Shown: one piece after another, positions 57,889 through 64,000 of the stretch
How positions within the stretch are numbered: position 1 is the stretch's first letter
How the letters are laid out: each line of letters begins with the position of its first letter
Source: Rhynchosporium graminicola
Lineage: Eukaryota > Ascomycota > Leotiomycetes > Helotiales > Ploettnerulaceae
Assembly: GCA_900074885.1 (NCBI GenBank)
Contig: FJUW01000004.1
Coordinates: 3,198,578-3,262,577, forward strand
Reading direction: 5' to 3'
DNA length: 64,000 bases
Translations under genes and position numbers: made by a program
Notes under the pieces: model-generated
What the model saw: only the letters and a program-made list of their open reading frames with translations
Told to the model about the DNA's origin: nothing
Database searches by the model: none

Positions 57889-59700
57889 CTAAGAGCTCAT
57901 CTCCTCCAAAAGCTCATGAAGCTCAGCCTCAACAATTTTCTGCATCTTCTTGGAGATCTTCTCGGCCTTGGAAAGAGTGGCCTTGGTGTCCTTGACAACC
58001 TCGCCGGAGATAACATTGAAGTCTTTCTCAATAGCCTCCTCCAAGAGCTTGATGGAGATTGGTAGCTTAGCTTGTTTGCTTGACTTGACCGTGTAACTAC
58101 CAGCTTCGACGATGGAAGAGTAGTTGGAAGATCCACCACCGTTCCATGCGAGGACGTTCTTGGTACCAGATGGAACATCAGATAAGGCACCCTCGGTGGC
58201 AATGCTGATGATCGACTCCTTCAGCTTCTTTGGGGTCATATCGGCAACCGCGTATTCGGAGTCAGAGGCAGGTTGAAGAGACAGGTAGTATGCCAAGAGA
58301 CCGGCGATATGTGGAGATGCCATAGATGTACCAGAGATGGTGTTGGTAGCGTATTTGCTGCCGATCCAGGTGGAGAGAATGCTCAAACCTGGGGCAAAGA
58401 TGTCGTTGCACTTTCCAAAGTTGGAGAAGTAGGCACGAGAATCATCAAAAGCAGAGGCACCAACAGTAATGGCTTTCTCGGCAGCGGCTGGAGAGTAGTT
58501 GCAGGAGTCGGCGTTGTCATTTCCGGCAGCGACGGCGAAGTGAATACCGGCATCGACAGCTCCGTTGACAGCGCGGTCAAGGGCGGGGGACTTGCCACCA
58601 CCAAGAGACATGTTGGCGGCAGAACCCTTGAAACCCTTCTTTCCCTTCTTCACCTTTTCGGTGTGGGCGTTGGCGGCCCATTCGACACCCTTCACTACAT
58701 CAGCCATGGTTCCGGATCCATTGGATCTAAGGACTTTGACGGCGTAGACATTTGCCTTCTTGGCAACACCGTACTTTGTGCCAGCAACAGTACCAGAGCA
58801 ATGAGTTCCGTGTCCGTTTCCATCCTCATCAGCATCTCCTGATGGGATGGTCTTACCCCAGTGGGCGCGGCCCTCGAAGTCTACGTGCTCAGTGTTGGTT
58901 CCGGTATCGATAACATAGACATCAACGCCCTCACCACCATCAGCGGCATAGAGGTATTTGTTGAAGTCGCTGAATCCCAAACTCTTTCGGTGCGAGATAC
59001 GGGCGAGACCCCAAGGAGCGTTCTTCTCGATCTCTCCCTCGGTCTCTCCTAATGTGTGTACGACGGAATCTTTCTCGACATACTCGACCTGTTGTGAGAC
59101 TCCGAGTCAGCGAGTGCACATTCAGAAAGTGAATGACGGAGAGGATGCGGGGAGCCGAAACGATTATCACGTGTGACACTGCCAGCCTTGATTGAGAGCT
59201 CAATGCTTGTGCCTCACCGCATAGCTGATCTAAGATCAGGAGATGAGGTGGTGCAAGTATGGTAAATAGCTCTCAAGCTGACTGCAAACGTGGGTTGAAA
59301 CGGATAACAGAATGTTACTCACATCAGGGTGTCTTCGGACCTGCTCAATGACCTCATCGTCGAAGTGTCCAGAGTATCCCAGGAAGCTGCCCGCGATGTT
59401 GTATGTGTGCTTGAGACCGGCAAAGATATCTTGTTGAGAGCGCTTTCGGAGCTCAGTTCGGGAGCTCTCGGTGGCTTCATGTGCACCCTGGACCCAGCTG
59501 TGGTGTTCGGAGGCAGCAGCCTCGGAAACATGCTTCTTGAAAACGACGATGTATGAATCTGGAACTTCGACTGAGTTTGAGGAAGAGATGAGAGGAGCAA
59601 CACCTTCGTGGATGGTCTCGGTGCTGAAAGACGAGGAGGAGGAGGTGGGTGCCGATGACGCCAGCAGCGGTAACAAGGCGAAGCCGATAAGCCCACGCAT
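57889..59700 (-). CDS. PRB1: Cerevisin-type subtilisin protease (vacuolar protease B family)
   Basis: Two exons (59700-59323 and 59088-57889) give 525 residues. The signal MRGLIGFALLPLLASSAP is followed by an I9 propeptide (SYIVVFKKHVSEAAASEHH to EYVEKDSVVHTLGE) that chaperones and inhibits the enzyme. The mature S8 domain has its triad intact: Asp187 in VYVIDTGTNTEH, His219 in GNGHGTHCSG, Ser381 in ISGTSMASPH, with Asn316 (AAGND) as the oxyanion residue. The C-terminus extends into a charged helix ending LHELLEEMSS. Length, motifs and C-terminal helix resemble the vacuolar serine protease of Aspergillus (PepC) and yeast Prb1. A secreted location cannot be excluded. Confidence 0.93.
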
Positions 59701-60108
59701 TATGAATAGGAAGGAAGAAGGATGAATTGAGATGAGATAAGGAGTCTGCCTGCGGACGATAGATAGGTGGTATACAAGAAACTTGGAAGCTGTTGGGCGA
59801 AGAGACAGATGGATATACTGTCTTCAGCAGGTGTTGATGGAGATGATAGAGAGAGAGTTGTTATTGTTATGAGGGAGATGAGAGGGAGAGGGAGAGATAG
59901 AGATGGGGGAAGAGAGGGGGGACGAGCAGCTTGATGAGGGACGACAGCTCAGCTTCCAGCCGCCTAATGCAACGAACGAACGAACTGCACCGAGCGCGGC
60001 GTCAAGCGATGCGCTAACCCCGAAGCAGCCATGGCGCAGCGCAGCCAGCCTGCTATCGACCCCTGTCCTGCCTGGCCCACCAGGCCCTGGCTTATCGAGG
60101 GGGGAACG

Positions 60109-60109
60109 N
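60109..60109. other. Undetermined base (N)
   Basis: A single n inside a G homopolymer (gggaacgnggggggg), a likely sequencing failure, so the local length of the G run is uncertain. Confidence 0.95.
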
Positions 60110-60183
60110 GGGGGGGGGTGGCGGGGGTGGATGACTCTGTTTCGACATCACTGATAGGGAATCCTGTATCTATCGTATCAGAA

Positions 60184-60220
60184 GGACAGGACAGGACAGG
60201 ACAGAACAGGACAGGACAGG
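60184..60220. repeat. ACAGG pentanucleotide repeat
   Basis: About seven units of acagg with one imperfect unit (acaga). Confidence 0.9.
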
Positions 60221-60344
60221 ATGGATGCGATCCTACTTACAGTATGTCGTGTGCTGCATAGAAATCTAGAGCACATTCTAGCACATTCTAGCATCTATCA
60301 CAAGCTCTATGCTCTGGGGAGATACTTGTAGGCCTCTTTTCTGG

Positions 60345-60357
60345 CCCCCCCCCCCCC
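60345..60357. repeat. C13 homopolymer
   Basis: Thirteen consecutive C, prone to length error. Confidence 0.85.
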
Positions 60358-62503
60358 ATTCCATTCTCATGATCTGGCCATCTCTGGGTCACTAAGGGAG
60401 GGCCTTCGAGACTGAATCATCCATCGCCACTCCAGCTTTGACTATCTACAAGACTACAGACTACAAGGATTCTACCTGCCTACCCTCGAGCTACGTACGG
60501 TACGGTAGGTACCTTGTCAGCCGCCCTGGCCTGGCCTGGGGTGGGGAGAGAGAGAGCTTGGTTGGGAGCTCTAATCTACATCCGGAGCCACTAAGCCCCC
60601 CCACACTCGATAATGATCCATCCATCATGATCATGATCACATGGCTGGGCCGAGTGATCGAGTAGGTACAGTAGTAGGTAGGGTACAGTAGGAAAGGTGC
60701 AATTGAGACTAGTGCGGGTGTAATTAGTCAGAGTCAGAGCTTTCTCTCTAATCAACAACCTTTTGCTCCTCATATTATCTATCTGGTACGAGGAGCCGGA
60801 GCCGGTACAAGACAGCCTTGCTTGCAAGCATGAGGGGCCGAGGAGGAAGGATCAGGTATGATGGTATAATATGCAAGTAGCGAAGAGAATGGCGTGCCAA
60901 CCAACGGCTTTCGTCTCGTGCCGCGAGCCTTGAGATGAGAAGGATCCTGCTCCGTGCTTTCCTCGTCAACGTCAGATGAGGATAAACTTTATTCGGCATG
61001 GCTCTTCTGATTAAGATATCTTAGGTATGATAGTCATGGCAATTGTGCAGCTGTATAGAACGGACGGATTGGTTCCGGCAGGTCGATCTCAAACATGAGG
61101 GTTTACCATCGTACTTGTAGCTGCCTGCCTACGCCACGGTCCCGGTCCCGGTCCAGCCAAGATGAGGCTGCTTTGCTTGCGTAAGGTATGGATGCCATTC
61201 TCCGTAGGTAGGCTTGCTTGTTGTTGTTTCGATGGATCACGAGCACGAGCTTCAAGCTTTACATCTCTCTCGTCATGTCATTCTGACCATATGAGCAATT
61301 ACGAAAATTAGAAACCCCGGACAAGGCATGAGAAAGGTGGTGTGCAGCTTTATGGGATTGGTGCTTTCACCCAGGCCTGGATCCCAGGTCTTATTAACGG
61401 ATTGTCCGCAGATACTGTAAGTGCTGTACAGTAGTGCTATATAATGGTCTTATCTTGCTTGCAACCTTGTAGTATCTACATACATAGGTGAGATATGTAG
61501 AAGAAGTTGTAGTCAGTCAACTCAGATGTTCTAAGAGCTTGTGCAGATAGCAGTATACAAATATCTGAAGCAACAATGAGTTTAATACCTAAGATCAGAT
61601 AGCTCCTTGAGGGCTATCTGTTCTGTTCTGAACGTATTCGCCACAATTCTATCACTTGCGTGGGCTTGGTTTCATCCAGCTTTCTATTTAGAGTTGCTCT
61701 TATCAGCTGCTGAACAGCTACCCGCGGCTTGACTACCCTAAGTAGCTAAGTATGCACGGAGTCCTTTTGAAACTTCCTTCCATGCAATGTCCCACTGCTT
61801 ATATGTAAATATACCTTAGACACAAATAAAATATCCATTGTTAGCCTTTCCGCATTCTTCAAGCAGTCGTGTGGTTTCTTTACTATAGTGCTTAGCAAGG
61901 CTGCTTGCTGATTCTGTGGGCTGACTCAGTCAGCCTCCGTAGGAGTTGTGTAGGTCTCTAGATTTTCCTTGAAGGGCAACTTGTCAATTGTCTGTCTGAG
62001 GTACATGCGTAGCATAACACTGTTAGAATAGTATAGTATAACCTTCATTCTTGAACGTATTGTTATCATATAAATATTTCACAAGGGAATGGTGCACACG
62101 ACTTTGTTTTGCCAAGCCTCTTCGGCAGGGCCTGCCGTCACCTTACCGCGAGTCATCAAGATTCGAAACTCGCGAGGCCGCCAATCCACTCGAGAGCCTT
62201 TTACCTTCGCTCAGCCTCACTACGAAGTATGACACTGAACTTCAACGCGATAATCTACTCGAGACAGCTAAAGCCTACGATTCGAGCCAGTTTGCTGACA
62301 ACTACACATTTGCGCTTCAGCAACGGATTCTACCACACGCTTCTTCCTGTAGCTTCTAAGCTTTCAATTATTCTGCAATCTTCGACCTCGATGCTCAGCA
62401 GGAGACTCGGGTGCCTGGACTGTCCACGGGCCTGAGACGTAAGACAAATGAAGGATACCAGGACTTTGAATTAGCCTGGAAAGCAGGGCAGCGTTGGAGA
62501 AAA

Positions 62504-64000
62504 ATGTCGATGACAACCCGCCGACCGCGTTCATCAACTGCGACATCGACCCCACCAGAGAGCACGAAAGCTACTGCAGAGATACAACTGCTCCTTGACA
62601 ATCTCTCTCAGACTCTTCGAACACGATCCGACAGCACATACCCAGACCTTCCAACTCTTACAGACCAATCCCAAAATATCCGCCAGTATCTAATTGCTTC
62701 TTCCGAAACTGGCAGAGCTTGTGACGATTTCCGTCACCTTTATGGCTTTCAAATTCTCTTAGATAGCTTGCGAGCTTTCTCTGGTTTTTACCATCCGACC
62801 AAAAGAAGTAAAAAGGATAAGACGCAGCTATTCTGCCTTCTGGAGAGTATACTTGGAATACTGGGACAAACATTTCGAGAACACTATGGGAATCAACGAT
62901 ACTTCAAGCGGAGAGTGGAAGGAGGCGGCTGGGCAGCTCTTGAGCAGGCGATTGCTAGCATTGGCATAGGGGGAAGTGAGTCGGATCCTTGGAGCGAAGC
63001 TCAGCTCTTGGGATGCCTGCTTTCATTTGCGTTGGACGACAAAAGACTTGAAACATTATGCCAGACGGTCATTGAGCGACACACAGCGGAGAAGCAGGAC
63101 AATAAGACTGTCGCAAATGCAGAGGACATTGCTATCAAAGACAAGAGTGTCCTTGAAATCGTCAACACTAAGCTCGAGGAGATTCTAGGGGATCATGCAT
63201 TGCTTTACAACTCAGATATTGTACCGACAATCGTGGATTTCTGGGCCACGGTCCCACGACAGCCAAATACATCAGTGAATCCTGCGGCATTAGTGGTTAT
63301 ACAGGTATTGAAGAAGGTTGGATATGTTTCAAAACACAATCTTATGTCTCTGCATAGCACTGGGATACTTTCAACCCTTCTGCCACTCGCTTTCGACTCT
63401 GATATCCTAGGCAGTACCGAAAGAGAGTCCGTGGAGTCTCTTTGTGCATCTTTGATTTCTCTCGGCATTACCAGCTTGAGTGATGCTCAGTATCTTATCT
63501 GTAGCAAATCACCAAAAGCGGCAGACTTTTTACTTCAAAGCATGAAAGAGTCTCATGGACCTTCATATATCCAATTCGATCTCTCTCTGCACGGATTTGC
63601 TTCTATAGAGCTTCCGACGCTTGGACGAGCATTTCCACCACCTTCAACATCGGCAGGATATACGTTCGCAGCATGGATTTATATTGATCAATTTGACGCA
63701 AAGTCTTTTACCACCATCTTTGGAGCTTTTGATGCTTCGCAAACCTGCTTCTTACTTGCATACTTTGACGAAGCACGCAATTTCATCCTGCAGACTTCGG
63801 TGGTCAGCTCAAGGCCTAGCGTTAGGTTTAAGTCTACGGTCTTCCGGGAGCGCCGATGGTATCATATTGCTATAGTTCATCGTCGAGCCAGAACTTTGAC
63901 AGCAAGCAAGGCTTCGCTTTATGTTGATGGGGAATTTGCAGAGGGAGTCAAGTGCCAATATCCTGCCGCTCCTCCAACAAACGCCAGTACTGACAGCTTC
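62504..64000 (+). CDS. BEACH-domain protein (Bph1/beige family), N-terminal part, runs off the window
   Basis: The open frame begins at ATG 62504 (MSMTTRRPRSSTATSTPP) and continues without a stop to the window end, 499 codons. The early segment DDFRHLYGFQILLDSLRAFS and FREHYGNQRYFKRRVEGGGW matches the helical N-terminus of fungal beige-like proteins. From about residue 340 a concanavalin/laminin-G-like domain appears: LHGFASIELPTLGRAFPPPS, GYTFAAWIYIDQFD, WYHIAIVHRR and ASLYVDGEFAEGV. The BEACH and WD40 parts should lie beyond 64000. These proteins act in vesicle and lysosome/vacuole trafficking. The frame upstream stays open for about 48 codons without an ATG, so I start at the first Met in the Ser/Thr-rich head. 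Confidence 0.85.
   Translation, partial: MSMTTRRPRSSTATSTPPESTKATAEIQLLLDNLSQTLRTRSDSTYPDLPTLTDQSQNIRQYLIASSETGRACDDFRHLYGFQILLDSLRAFSGFYHPTKRSKKDKTQLFCLLESILGILGQTFREHYGNQRYFKRRVEGGGWAALEQAIASIGIGGSESDPWSEAQLLGCLLSFALDDKRLETLCQTVIERHTAEKQDNKTVANAEDIAIKDKSVLEIVNTKLEEILGDHALLYNSDIVPTIVDFWATVPRQPNTSVNPAALVVIQVLKKVGYVSKHNLMSLHSTGILSTLLPLAFDSDILGSTERESVESLCASLISLGITSLSDAQYLICSKSPKAADFLLQSMKESHGPSYIQFDLSLHGFASIELPTLGRAFPPPSTSAGYTFAAWIYIDQFDAKSFTTIFGAFDASQTCFLLAYFDEARNFILQTSVVSSRPSVRFKSTVFRERRWYHIAIVHRRARTLTASKASLYVDGEFAEGVKCQYPAAPPTNASTDSF

Larger units (their letters stand above)
59701..62503. promoter_or_regulatory. Divergent intergenic region with simple repeats
   Basis: 2.8 kb between the protease gene (minus) and the BEACH gene (plus). 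It contains a purine-rich leader next to the protease, an ACAGG repeat, G and C homopolymers, and one undetermined base. A plus-strand frame at 62051-62359 is probably part of a promoter or 5' leader. No gene is called. Confidence 0.45.

Noticed and set aside
62051..62440. A plus-strand frame ending near a GDSGAW-like phrase if an intron at 62349-62398 is assumed
   Set aside because: The phrase needs an assumed intron and is followed at once by a stop; the rest of the frame matches no protease. The downstream BEACH gene starts independently at 62504.

Overview
The window is nuclear DNA of a filamentous ascomycete (Pezizomycotina). The signs are many short spliceosomal introns (about 50-150 bp, GTAAGT-type donors), fungal-only families (2EXR, fungal LysM proteins, killer-toxin-like chitinases, Dal5-type permeases) and retrotransposon remains carrying the C-to-T/G-to-A signature of repeat-induced point mutation (RIP). 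A leotiomycete (Helotiales-like) origin is my guess from protein flavour only. No rRNA, tRNA or CRISPR was found.

Layout. 0.7-4.2 kb holds two broken genes: a Dal5-type permease with a one-base frameshift, and a TauD-type dioxygenase with an early stop and a lost metal ligand. 4.54-21.09 kb is one 16.5 kb block made of two nested LTR retrotransposons, both Ty3/gypsy-like and both on the minus strand. The outer element has 141-bp LTRs. The inner one has 235-bp LTRs and an exact 5-bp target duplication. Both are heavily mutated, with almost every reading frame destroyed. 21.1-23.1 kb is gene-poor.

23.1-37.5 kb is a secreted chitin-related cluster: a 2EXR protein, a LysM-WSC protein, a five-LysM protein, an unassigned secreted protein, and a 1362-residue LysM/hevein/GH18 chitinase of the killer-toxin-like type (subgroup C). 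Two copies of a TA-flanked palindromic MITE lie inside the cluster. This module probably binds and cuts chitin, of the fungus itself or of competitors, and may deliver a product into other fungi; that last step is inference.

38.3-43.5 kb has a small membrane protein, an alpha/beta hydrolase, and relics of a kinase and of a 3'-5' exonuclease that has lost catalytic acids. 45.2-49.6 kb has a methyltransferase, a DHA1-type MFS exporter and an opine-dehydrogenase-like enzyme side by side, a possible small metabolite locus. 53.9-64 kb looks like conserved core genome: a 1149-residue disordered protein, a cerevisin-type subtilase, and the first 499 codons of a BEACH-family protein that runs off the right edge.
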